From NCBI RefSeq assembly GCF_000801105.2, contig NC_079515.1, positions 32,139,407-32,203,406 on the forward strand: a stretch of DNA of 64,000 nucleotides, given 5' to 3'. The DNA is from Raphanus sativus. Lineage: Eukaryota > Streptophyta > Magnoliopsida > Brassicales > Brassicaceae. Positions 46,126 to 57,201 of this stretch are shown piece by piece. Both the position numbers and the translations under genes were made by a program. Position 1 is the stretch's first letter. Each line of letters opens with the position of its first letter. The notes below the pieces were generated by a model. It ran no database searches and had not been told where the DNA came from. It saw nothing but the letters and a program-made list of their open reading frames with translations.

Positions 46126-49100
46126 TTTTAAACTAAGTGTGTTGATTACGAATGACGTCCCAGTTTACGTATCAAGTATTAAATATAGGAATATATAATG
46201 TATTTCTTAAAGATAGTAAGAAAAGAAAATGCAAAGTAGGTTGGAAGGGTCCATCAAAATATGGCATACTCTTATTTAGTTTTTTTTTTTCCTTTCCTAT
46301 GTACAACCAGCATATCCATATTAATAGTATTTATCTAATAGGTTTATTTAGAACGATATGTTAAATCAAATTATTTATGGAGTTATATTCCAAAATACCA
46401 CAAAACTTCATATTATTATATAACTGAATATAAAATGTATCAAAAGGGCTGCTTAATGACTTACAAAGAGGTTGGCTCCAACTCTGAGCAAGAAAATAGA
46501 ATAGTGGAAAGATGAGGAGAAAAGTAACTGTGTATAAATTAAAAAATAATGCCACTGCATGCAACCACAACCCATAGGCCAGCCCTTAACTTGGACCATT
46601 CCTTTATTTTTCTCAATTAGTTTAAAATTGGTAAGAAAGAGATGTCAAATAGATATTTGGTTTCACTTTAACTTGAGGAATTAATATATAAAAATTCCAA
46701 TGATGTAATTGATGGGAATATTCCCAAATAACGACTGTTTTTATATTCATTGAACGTCTCTAATAAAGTTTAAACATGTAATGGACATATCAATGATATC
46801 ACTTAGCTTATGATTATTGAATTTGATAAATTATAGATGTCTTATAAGTCAGCATTTTTGGCAAATTATAATAGCTACTCTCGAAAGCTTTATATATAGA
46901 TATACAACCTAATTATAATTTAATTACTAGAGTTTTATCCATACAATGCTCAGTATTTTGTTATTTTCAGTTAGTTAAATTATTTAAATTATTACGTGCT
47001 TTTTTGTAATTTAGTCTATAAAAAATCTGAGAGTTTACAAGTCATTTCACGATTTTTTCTTTTTGCTAAAAGTAACAATCAAATTGCACCTCATTTTAAA
47101 GTTTTTTGGATTTCAGATCTTAATTGCAAAAAGAATTTGAAAACTTATTATCATTCTAGGTTTATAGAAAACAGTCGTCAATACAAATTAAAAATATCTA
47201 CTCACGGGTATATTTGTACTATAGGATAAAATGTTTTAAATTTTTAATAATATTTTATTCTTATTAAACCAGTTATAATAAAACTATATGATATAAGTTT
47301 AGTATGTATTGAGTTGATTTGAACTATTTTATATTTTTAGGAAAAAAGATCATCCTAAGAATGCATGTAGAATATGCATAGTTTTATGTGTGTTTTTGTA
47401 TACTTTTGTCAATTTTATTTTATAATCTATAAAATTATTATATATAAAATTATTTAATTCTTTTTATCATTTGATTTAGTAATTTATTATTGTTATATAA
47501 TATACTTATATAAAACTACCAGTAGATTTTTATTTTTGTATTAAACTTTGACCCCATATTAATTTATATTTATACTTAATATTAACTTAGTACTTAAATT
47601 TTTATAAATTATTTGAATTGTAAATTGAAAAAAATTATAATATTTGTTGTACAAATATACAGCTATGATTTAAATTAGAAGATATTATAAATTCATTAAT
47701 TTGTGTTTTAGTTAATTAGTAGGCTGTGACAATAAGATTCTTAATGAAAATATAAAAATATAAATATTTACAATGATATAAATCATAGATCACACATAAG
47801 AGTAAGAATCATTCTATATAGTAATTCTGAATTAATAGATATAAGGGTAAGTATATATCTATCTAGATGAATCCAATCCGATATATTGGATTGTGAAAAA
47901 TATTTTTCAAAATATATAAATCCTATGAAATGTGATAATATTACTAAGGTAGCTAAATATATCAAATTAAAAATATAAACATATATAATATTATCATAAA
48001 AATTAATATATAATTTATAATTTATTTATTTCTAAATAGTATAGATATTTGATATATTATATTTTAAATGTGAATTAATGTTCTTTAAAAACGTTAAAAA
48101 AATTTAATCGCATATTTTGTTTTTAAAAGTATAAGTTTATTTTTTGATATAAACATAACTTCTATACTATTAACTAAAATTAATTAATTATACATAATTG
48201 TTTTAATTTTTTTTATATATTCTAAGTGCAAATACCTTACCAAAAACTCCGTATGAGAGCACTGTTCAAAAAACATTTGGAGAGTATTAATATTTGTAAA
48301 TGTTTTTGTAAATGCTTATGTAATATATGTTGATTGGATAATAACAAGTATAATGCTTTGGATAATACTCCTCAAGTTTGAAAGGTGATAGAACATCTGT
48401 TTGAGATACATGTTATTATAATATTTTATCTGTTTTATTTTATTTATCGTTTTAGGTTTATTCATACAAATTAATAAAAAACTTAATTTTGTATATTTTC
48501 AAAATAAAAACATCATTATCTATATATCTAACGATATTTTAGTTAATAAAAAAATAAATAGAAAAATATTATTAATAAATTTTTCATTGAAATTATAAAA
48601 TAACATTTATTTTTTGAAACAAAAAATTTAATCTATAACAACAATTAAACTAAAACGGGAGTATAAGTATACTTAAATAAAACACCCCACAAACAAAGGA
48701 GGCTACTTCACCACTAAGCAAAGCCTCTTTCAAATAGGAAAAAAATAGCTTTAAATTACTTCTGTTTAAGATCTGGTAAAGGATTACAGGTCATACGCTT
48801 CTGTTAAAAGTGATTTGATTCTCTGCATCTTTAAAAGTAAAAAAGAAAAACACACGGCTGTCGTCTAAAGATTTTTATTAGGTCTTGGCAGACGAAATTG
48901 ATTTTGTTACGGTGAAAAAAGTATTTTTTTTTTAAATATGTTTTGTTATGTTACTTGAAATTTATTTATTTATTTTGGATTACTATGAATGTTCCATACT
49001 TAATATTTATAATTTCTGTAGATTCAAAGAGAATCAACCCTTTTATACTATCACTAGGCTAACAACATTTTGGGTGTAACTCAAAATTTGAATTTATACT

Positions 49101-49839
49101 AGATTATGCTTTCTAAGCAGTTTATAATAGTTAATTTTAATTTAATAAATTTTATTTATTTAATTTTTTTATTTATATAGGTTAAACACCTTGATTTTTA
49201 ACAATAAATACATTTAATTTTATTTGAGTTAAAAATTATTGAGTTTTGAAAAATAATAATTTCAAAACAGATTCTTATAACTTAGTATAAATTGTGATGC
49301 AATTGAAAAATAGAACAACCTAATATAACGAGGGAATTGAACCAATCTAAGAGGGGTTAGTGGGAGATTGAATTGAATTAGAGTTGGTTGATTTTAAGAA
49401 TTAAGAGATTTGTTGAATCAGAAAAAAATTTAATGAGTTTTTTTCATATTTAAAAAACTATGAAACTATTCTACTATAATAATTTTAATTGACAATATAT
49501 GCATTACTTTGAGAGTTATGTTTATTGTTATAAATGAAATCACATATTTAAGTAAGATAACAACATAATTTTATTTAGCATTAAATATTCTATTTACTTT
49601 CATACATATAAATTATAAAATGATTTAAGTTTTATGAACAAGTGGAAACGATATACCTACTAACTAAAATTTAATTATTTTATAAATATTTATACATGTG
49701 TATGAGCACGGAAAAACCACCTAATTAATAAATAAGTTCTTTTGCAAAACAATAGAAATGCTGGTCTAAATAGGAAACAAGAGTTGATTTCTACTACAAC
49801 GGAAAAATGATAAGGTCTTAGATTCAAAAATATTGGAAG

Positions 49840-50500
49840 ATATGAAAAAGGTAGAAAAGATGCTCAAAAGGAGGTAACAAATTCTCCTGAAAGTAGCTAT
49901 GCTCAGCTTCTAATATACATGGATAATATTGTTAAGGCTAACCCGGATACAATAGCATGCCTCGAGGTTGATTTTCAGCTTATGTTCATATACTAGTTTT
50001 CTTGTTCCATGCTTCTGCTAAGGGCTATAAATTCATGAAAAAAAGTTGTAGTAGTCTATGGGACCTTCTTGAATAAGGGAGTTTTGCTAATTGGAACAGA
50101 TCATGATGGTAATAACTCTATTGTTTATCCTCTTGCGTTTTGAATAGCAAATTCTGAGAATGACACGTCTTGGAAGTGAATTTTCACCAATTTGACACAT
50201 GTTGTATCAGATGATCCTAGCTTAGTAGTGATATATCTGACATGCATTATCCATTTCTAAGAAGTTGAAAAGGTGTACCCATTGTCTCATCGTGGAATCT
50301 TCTCTTAGTTATCATCTACTAAATATGTCATCTCTTAAGTTTTGGAGGGAAAAATATTTCTCGATTGGTAAAGACAATCTCAAAAGCTTACACAACTACA
50401 GAATGCAGTGTGATTTTTGATGAAATACGTCATTAGAATCATAGCATGAGCGTCTATCTGGAAAAAAGCAAATATTCAGTTGAGATCACATGCTTATTTT
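49840..50500 (+). pseudogene. Decayed Mutator-like (MULE) transposase
   Basis: Reading across several stops and frame changes, the order of MULE transposase motifs is visible. SYAQLLIYMDNIVKANPDT is followed by VVVVYGTFLNKGVLLIGTDHDGN, SIVYPLAF, NSENDTSW, THVVSDDPSLVVISD and VYPLSHRGI. Further on, KAYTTTECSVIFDEI resembles the family region after the core. There is no continuous frame, so the copy is dead. Terminal inverted repeats were not found. Confidence 0.75.
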
Positions 50501-52014
50501 GTAAAATAACAAACATGGCACTACTACAAGCAAATCGGCATAAGCAGTGAATGCAATTTTTTAAACTTTACGAGCTTTTCAAATCACCCATTTTGGATTA
50601 GTTTCTCGTTCACTACAATTCTGATTTTGACAAGTGAATATATTAACCCATGGTGCTCACAGCCATGATTACATCGTCCCCAACATCTGATAATTTTGAC
50701 ACACATCTTTGCCTGAAAATCCACCGAAAAATGGTCAAAACAACTTCGTCAAAAGAAGTTCCAACAATATGATCTATTCCAAAAATTTGAATTCATGAAT
50801 TTAATAGATGTGGATCCAAGTATTAAAAATCTTAAAGCCAGAGACCCCGATTTGGACATTGGCGCGGCTAATGGCAGTGTTTAGCATTTCTTCCTTCTCA
50901 TGAGGAATTGTTGTTGGTTGTGCCATCAAGAGAGTGACTTTCTGTTCTCAGGCTCAGCTATTCGTTTCATGACCGCCATGAACTCTATCCATGAGATGGT
51001 TGCCGTGGCCATTTCTCTGACTACATCAAGCTATTTTTCGTCTTGAGTTTTGGCATGCATTAAACTAGGCTGGACTATATGGTTGTCTCGGTCAGCTTCC
51101 AGAGGACTTTTTAGTCAATCTAATCATAGTGGTGACCACACCCATTAAGAAAGCCATGACTCCAGTGATCATGGGAAATCTCCCTTTTTCATTTGTAGCT
51201 TTGCAAGCCTCACAAACAAAACTTTTTTGTAGTCAAACAACTCATGTTTCTAAAGACAGAAGATTTGAAGTTTATAACCACTGATATGTTTCTTTCCAAA
51301 CTCATGCTGTTCTCGACAAATAAGTTGATTTTGCACTTCTATTATTTGTATTCAATACCTTCCACTGATATAATAAAGAGGGGAAACTTATGAGCTTCGG
51401 CATGTTCCATGCTGGATGAGCAACCACAACATGAAATGGTGGAGGACATGTAAGGATAAATCCGAACTTGTTGCAAATTATTTGGTCATTTGACATCAAG
51501 AATTTAGTGTCAAAAAAGCCCAAAGGAAGTAAGGTCATTCTTACATTTGACAATGAGAGAGCTATCAGTGGCCAGTTTCATGAGCTGCCACAGCTGCTAA
51601 TTCATTTCCCTGGGAGATCATATAAGCGTATTTAATTAAACATGAACAAGTAAAGCAATGCGTCTTCCACATAATTTTCACCCTCTGTAAGTCAATCTCG
51701 AAAATAAGCTGGATTTCATAGAGAAAGTTCTTGTTGCTACAAAATTTGTGGAAAAAACATAAGAGCCGTTCATTCACCTACATAACATCTGAACTGTTCC
51801 ATATGCCCCTTTGTCTGAGCGCATGCAGAGTCCATTGTCAGCGTAGGTACAAGAACCTCCCAGAAACTCAGGCAGCTCACTAGTACAACGAGAGATTAAA
51901 GGTCAGTCTAGTAGCTAATTGCGCAACATATATCAAAACTTTTTTGAATACTCATACTGAAGAGAAAGAGTCCTTTGAGAGTTCAAGCAGAAATTGTTTT
52001 GTAGAGCTCACTTA
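50501..52014. other. Degenerate sequence downstream of the MULE relic
   Basis: Base composition is less extreme than the desert to the left, suggesting decayed coding DNA. Minus-strand frames at 51302-51553 and 51565-51777 look like parts of one broken gene, but I cannot name it. It may be the rest of the transposon or its cargo. Confidence 0.4.
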
Positions 52015-52140
52015 GAAGCATCAATTATTTCAAGCAACTTGCTTTAATACTTGTTGCTAAGAATCAATCAACCTCTCAAATCTTTTTCACATAGAGGATG
52101 GTTAAAGCCATAGAGACCAAGGTAATGAGAATCATTGCAT
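52015..52140 (-). pseudogene. Relic of a tandem AAA-ATPase copy
   Basis: The minus strand reads NYLGLYGFNHPLCEKDLRG and continues, with stops, into a segment resembling VTPAELAEEL. It aligns with NYLGLDGVNHPLCEEIERLVDSTEV of the intact gene at 52355-53860. At DNA level, the tcaatcaacctctcaaatc and agaggatggtt blocks of the relic match the intact gene near 52632-52690. Arabidopsis has adjacent copies (At2g18190/At2g18193, from memory), so this is probably the dead remnant of the second copy. Confidence 0.65.
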
Positions 52141-52354
52141 TCTATAAATAATTTAGAAATTAAATCAAGATTTAATCATAAATTAACTTTTGTTCGGGTA
52201 AAAATAAAACAACAATATAAAATAATTCCGAGAAATTTTATTTTACCAATAAATTGAAACTAGACTCAGTTACAATTTTTTTACTAGGTTTCAATCTGGA
52301 TACTGAAAGAAACAAAACAGAGCCATGAACTGGTTTTATTCATTACATTCCTAC

Positions 52355-53860
52355 TTACAAGTAAGTATTCCGAGTCCCCCTCCCTCTTCGTCTACCAGCT
52401 TGCTTCTTCCTATTCCTCATACCATTATTACAACCACTCTGTTTTTCGTCATCATCATAATCATCTGTCTTAATTACAACTTCTTTACAAATAGAAACAC
52501 TCTCCTCCTTGGCCTTGCTTCTCTCTACCTTCCTCTTCTCAACAAAGCTAACCACTCCACGAAGAACAACATCGCAATCATCACCCTGCATCAACTCTTC
52601 AGCCAACTCAGCAGGAGTAACCTCCGTAGAATCAACCAACCTCTCGATCTCCTCGCACAGAGGATGGTTTACACCATCTAAACCAAGGTAGTTAGAAACC
52701 AACGTCCTAAACCCTAAACCCGTACAGTAAGACATATTGATATGCACATCCATCCTCCCCGGACGTAGCAACGCGGGATCAAGCCTATCTTTGTGGTTAG
52801 TCGTGAACACGATGATCCTCTCGTCTCCGAAACTCGACCATAACCCATCGATGAAGTTGAGAATCCCTGACAAAGTCACCCTTCCTTTATTCACTTTGCT
52901 TTCTTGATTATCCTCCTCAGCTTCTCTGTCTCTGACCTCAGCACTGCAATCAATATCCTCGATCACCAAGATCGACCGATTCGTGGTGGATAACAAAACT
53001 CTCTTCAGTTCACCGTTGTCGTAGATACTACTGAGCTCGAGATCAAACACATCAAACTTCAGGTAGTTAGCCATCGCCGCGATCAAACTTGATTTCCCCG
53101 TTCCTGGCGGTCCATACAGCAAGTAGCCTCGTTTCCACGCTTTACCAACTCTTTTGTAAAACTCCTTCCTCTTCAGAAACCTATCCAAGTCATCTACGAT
53201 CTTCTTCTTAGCAACCGGGTCCATAGCTAAAGTCTCGAACGTGGAAGGATGCTCGAGGCTGATACAACCCCAGTTCCCACCCGCACATCCGTCATCATCA
53301 TCGGTAACGTACAAATCTTGGCTGTACAGCTTCACCACTCTCAGGCTTCTCTTGATCTCTTCAGACTCCGCGACCACGTGGGCCAGGTAAGACCCCGTGA
53401 CTCTCTCTCTAAGCTTCTTCTCGAACGTGAGCTCGTAGTAGCGCTTCGCTTGCTCTCCCTTCTCCTTCTCCGACTGAACGTAGCTCCACCTCACCTCGGA
53501 GCCCTCGAAGGAGTCCACGATCTCCTCTCCTTTCTCGATCGAGATGGTGAAGTGCTTCTGCTTCGGGGTCTTCCCGACGCGTAACCGCTCCGTCTCCGGT
53601 CCGATCTTGCTGCGGAGGTAGAGCTCCGCGGCGTCGAAGACTTGGTTCCGGTTAGAACCGAAGTTCTCGTCGATGATGATAGTGAGGGTCTTTGATTTGG
53701 GAGTGAAGAACCGGTCGAGTAGTGTTGAGAAGTAGGTTCGGAGTTGCTCCGGGACGAAGTCGTGGAGCATCGATCTGAAGAGCATCAGGAATCCGGTGAG
53801 GGATGCGTACGCTGAGAACAGCGACGACGGGGAGAAAGAGTTGTCGGAGGAAGGAAACAT
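52355..53860 (-). CDS. BCS1-like AAA-ATPase, At2g18190/At2g18193-type
   Basis: This intronless gene encodes a 501-residue protein. The N-terminus has a hydrophobic segment (about 15-30) and the plant AAA-ATPase-associated domain (about 30-125). The AAA core has Walker A GPPGTGKS at 250-257, Walker B ILVIEDIDCS, sensor-1 FTTNH and the arginine-finger region DPALLRPGRMDVHI. The core is followed by VTPAELAEELM, a helical lid typical of this family. The C-terminal tail is basic (KKQAGRRRGRG). Family members are membrane-anchored ATPases of mitochondria, ER or plasma membrane, often stress-induced. The substrate is unknown. Length is normal. The start at MFPSSDNSF precedes the hydrophobic segment. 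Confidence 0.92.
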   Translation of the reverse strand: MFPSSDNSFSPSSLFSAYASLTGFLMLFRSMLHDFVPEQLRTYFSTLLDRFFTPKSKTLTIIIDENFGSNRNQVFDAAELYLRSKIGPETERLRVGKTPKQKHFTISIEKGEEIVDSFEGSEVRWSYVQSEKEKGEQAKRYYELTFEKKLRERVTGSYLAHVVAESEEIKRSLRVVKLYSQDLYVTDDDDGCAGGNWGCISLEHPSTFETLAMDPVAKKKIVDDLDRFLKRKEFYKRVGKAWKRGYLLYGPPGTGKSSLIAAMANYLKFDVFDLELSSIYDNGELKRVLLSTTNRSILVIEDIDCSAEVRDREAEEDNQESKVNKGRVTLSGILNFIDGLWSSFGDERIIVFTTNHKDRLDPALLRPGRMDVHINMSYCTGLGFRTLVSNYLGLDGVNHPLCEEIERLVDSTEVTPAELAEELMQGDDCDVVLRGVVSFVEKRKVERSKAKEESVSICKEVVIKTDDYDDDEKQSGCNNGMRNRKKQAGRRRGRGTRNTYL

Positions 53861-55389
53861 CTCTGCTCTGCTCCGGCGAAGTTTTTCCGATGACCTTGAA
53901 ATGTGTGTTTTTTTTGGAGCGATGGATGAGTTGAAGCTGTGAGAAAGAGTGCAGCTTTATAGAGCAAAAAGTTTTTAATTAATTTAATTTAATTTAATTA
54001 ATATTCTTTTTGTTTTTAATTAATAAAAAAAGAAAATTAAAAGGCTTCTCGAGGCAAGCAGGAAAATAAAGAAAAAGAAGGAAACTTGCAGAGGAAGAAG
54101 CTTGCGCTGCAAGGCGATATTCCGTGTATACACGTCAGACGTCAATGCTCAAGCGACAAGTCATGAATCCACACTTGTCTTTAGCTTTGACGTGAATTAA
54201 AAACGTGATCCGATCTATTTGACCGAGGACATTGTCGGTAGGTCTCTCTGGTGCACAAGGTTCTATGGGCTGTTGACTTCCAGTCAAAGTTCCGTAACGG
54301 GCTGATGGGCCTTTTTCCTGGAACAAGCTACTGATACAGTAAGTTGACCCTATATAACATCCCTAATCCCGGCCATAAGGCTGCGCAGCTTTTACAAAAT
54401 CCACTAAAGCTGAGGTTTAGGAAAGAAATGAAGCAACTCATTAGTCGGGTACCTTGAAAGAAAAAGAAAAAACAGAAATGGGCTTTATACGTAATCTATC
54501 TTGTACTTGCAAGAAAAGAGACAGCTACCCGGTGGCTTGTCAGTTAACAGAAAGAGAGCAGAAAGAGGGTTTTCTCAATTCAAAGTTTATTCTTTTTATC
54601 CACCGGCCTGTCTTACTGACGAGGATAAAGATCTTTCTTGGACATGCTTGTTGCAGATCGTGGCTAAGGAAATAGTTTCTGATGGATCAAGTGGACGTAA
54701 TATAAGTTGGAAAAAAAAAAAAGAAACAAGAAGCACAATGACATGATTTTGGGACAGGAACAAGCCATATGTAAAATGTTAACTTGGTGTGTGACTTTTA
54801 ATACTTTTGTTTTGTTTGTAGGATTGACTGAAACAGATGCAATAAAAAGGTCAAAGCTTTATATTATATCATATGCCAAGATGGCATAAACACCATCTTT
54901 ATGAATCACTTCCGAACGGTATGGTTAGCTGTTAGATGTTATTTTGAGTTGCAAAACGACGGCGTTTCACCAGGGAAACGTGTTTCAAAGCAACGGCTAA
55001 TTTTGTGATCAAAAAAGGGCGTTTTGAATAATATATCCGTGAAACTGCAAAATCGGAGTCTTGTAGATCTTCTTCTTTATAACTTCCCCCTCTCTTTCAA
55101 ATTTAAAATCATTCTTATTTCTGATCATAAAGAAAAAAAAAATCGCAGAGAAAGAGACTACGAACAGAGAAGAGAGAGACTTAAGTAGCGAAAGTTGATT
55201 TGATCGGTGGCGTTCCTTGCGTACCAAGCATTTCTTCTTTAGGTAATGTTCTTTCTCGTAATCTTTAGGGTTCCATTTAGTTTCCGCCATTGTTAAACTT
55301 AATTTCATCTCTTTTGCAGTTCTTCATTCTCCGGAGAACAGAACCGTTCGCTTTCTTCTCTCATCCAAATCCTGTTCTAGGGTTTCAGC
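53861..55389. other. Intergenic region between the AAA-ATPase and SYP112
   Basis: No gene is recognised at 53950-55000. The SYP112 leader starts near 55140. A probable leader intron at 55243-55319 has donor AG-GTAATG and acceptor TTTTGCAG. Confidence 0.45.
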
Positions 55390-56232
55390 ATGAACGATCT
55401 GATGACGAAATCGTTCCTAAGTTACGTGGAACTCAAGAAACAAGCCAGGAACGATACAGAATCAGAGCGCGACGTCGAGAAAGGGGAACTCAACGAAGAA
55501 GCCCTCTCTGGTTTCTTCAAAGAGATCGAATCAATCAAAACCCTAATCGAAGAGATCACTCATCTCTTACTCGAACTGCAGAACCTAAACGAAGAGACCA
55601 AGTCCACGCACAGCGCCAAGATCCTCCGCGGATTGAGAGACAGGATGGAGTCAAACATCGTAGCCGTCTCTCGCAAGGCGAACACAGCCAAAACCCTGAT
55701 CGACGCCATCGAGACGGCGAACCGTAGGAGCGGATCTTGCGCGGACAGGACACGTGTCTCGGTGACGAACGGTGTCAGGGCGAAACTGAGAGAGGCTATG
55801 GGAGAGTTTCACCGGCTGAGGGAGATGATCTTTGCTGATTACAGGGAAGATCTCAAGAGGAAGTATTTTTTAGCGACCGGTGAAGAGCCAAGCAGCGAAG
55901 ACGTGGAGAAGTTTGGTTTGTTCGAAGTGAAACCAGAGATGGATCTGGAGACGAAAGAGAGACATGAAGCTGTGAATGATATTAAGAGGAGTCTTGACAG
56001 GCTTCATCAAGTGTTTCTCGACATGGCTGCTCTTGTTGAGACGCAAGGAGATGGGGTCGATGATATTGAAGCTAACGTGGCTGTTGCGGGGAGCTTTGTG
56101 AGTGGAGGAACTAACAGTCTGCTCTACGCGAATCAGATGAAGAAGAAGAACAAGAAGTGGGTTGTTTGGGGTTCGGTTTTGGGTGTCATCGTGCTTCTTG
56201 TGTGTTTGATCTCCATGCTTGCTTCTCGTTGA
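55390..56232 (+). CDS. SYP112: Qa-SNARE syntaxin SYP112 (KNOLLE relative)
   Basis: SYP112 is a Qa-SNARE of the SYP11 group that includes the cytokinesis syntaxin KNOLLE; it acts in membrane fusion at the plasma membrane or cell plate. The 280-residue product has an N-terminal Habc domain (about 30-150, beginning LSGFFKEIESIKTLIEEITHLL) and a linker. The SNARE motif follows (about 190-250, ERHEAVNDIKRSLDRLHQVFLDMAALVETQGD). A C-terminal membrane anchor (about 257-277, VVWGSVLGVIVLLVCLISML) has only three residues beyond it. It is one exon. Relative to my memory of Arabidopsis SYP112 (about 305 residues), three loops are shorter: after EKGE, near ANRRSGSC, and in the linker (EDVEKFGLFEVK). The fold elements are retained. 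Confidence 0.93.
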   Translation: MNDLMTKSFLSYVELKKQARNDTESERDVEKGELNEEALSGFFKEIESIKTLIEEITHLLLELQNLNEETKSTHSAKILRGLRDRMESNIVAVSRKANTAKTLIDAIETANRRSGSCADRTRVSVTNGVRAKLREAMGEFHRLREMIFADYREDLKRKYFLATGEEPSSEDVEKFGLFEVKPEMDLETKERHEAVNDIKRSLDRLHQVFLDMAALVETQGDGVDDIEANVAVAGSFVSGGTNSLLYANQMKKKNKKWVVWGSVLGVIVLLVCLISMLASR

Positions 56233-56633
56233 AGTGTGTTTTCTGATTCCTTGTTTGGTGGAGACTTGTTTCTTCTTTTGCTCTTTTGAGTAGTCTCGAT
56301 GGAAGCTTGGTACATTTTTTTTTTGCTCAAGTGAGTTGTAGTGTTCTAGTTTACTTTGTCATGATTTTGTTTCAGTAGCTTCCAGGTTTGGTTTGAGTGA
56401 AAACAGTAACATGATATAATGTTCTGAGGTTGTTTTATCCGATTAGTAGATATCAATGAATATTCTGAACCGGGTCTGAGAGACTCTCCTTACTCAATGC
56501 TTTATTAAGAGGAACAGAGCAACATCCCGTAAGTTACCTTCTACTACCTATACCAATCTCTACTTTATATTGCTGCAATATCAGTAGTTAAAGGAAGTTT
56601 CTTCCCCGCCTTCATCTAAAGGAGAAAGCAGAT
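56233..56633 (+). other. SYP112 3' UTR and spacer
   Basis: This is T-rich 3' UTR-like sequence with no additional feature. Confidence 0.4.
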
Positions 56634-56912
56634 ATGTGATATTTCTCCCAGCTTTGTTGGATCAGCCGCTGGTTCTCAAGAACAAATCCCCAAGGTGGCA
56701 CGAGCAGTTGCAGTGCTGGTGCCTCAACTTCAAGGGGAGTGTGACCGTTGCTTCGGTTAAGAACTTCCAGCAGCTTGTGGAAGACATTGACCCTTCTCTA
56801 GATGCACCACCTGAAGGACATGCTAAGAGTGATACTACAAGTTGGCAAAATCGGCAAGTACATTTTTCACCATGGACAGTTGGACACCACCAAACCGGCG
56901 TGTGAAGGGTAA
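56634..56912 (+). pseudogene. Remnant of a tubby-like protein gene (TLP2 position)
   Basis: The segment encodes [55 protein letters not shown], the hallmark C-terminal part of plant tubby-like proteins. Further on, [10 protein letters not shown] is followed by a direct jump to [13 protein letters not shown], the family C-terminus, with a frame change and loss of the intervening YRYPLSAFQAFAICLSSF-type segment. The F-box and most of the tubby domain are gone. In Arabidopsis, TLP2 (At2g18280) lies between SYP112 and APC10, the same position, so this is a fractionation relic. Confidence 0.85.
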
Positions 56913-57201
56913 AGCTAACTCATATAAAGACATAAATAAGCTTTTTTTGTATTTAGCTCTTTGAACTATGCTTTAAACCTGCCTCTCCTAACTCACTGGG
57001 ACCAAAAACTGATGAGGCTCTTGGTAATAAGATTAATGAAGTTATGACTGTTATATGATCCAATGTAATATATAAGCAGAGGCCATCACACAACAACATA
57101 TAATAGTTTTTAAACCTAATGCGACAGTAGAGGCTTCCCGAGATCAAATAGCAGTTATCTTCAACAGTCCATGTTCTTCACACTCCTCCTGCACAAAGCT
57201 C

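Larger units (their letters stand above)
43561..49839. other. Gene-poor AT-rich desert
   Basis: Apart from a SINE and a short Helitron (listed), I find no coding frame with family features. In the collinear Arabidopsis order a MAP kinase (MPK7) and a SEC14-type gene would be near here; neither is visible. Numerous poly(T) and TA tracts and a partial MITE end (43878) are present. Confidence 0.5.

Noticed and set aside
43750..49800. Possible MAP kinase or SEC14 gene expected by synteny
   Set aside because: No kinase or CRAL-TRIO motif is readable in any frame; the genes appear to have been lost.
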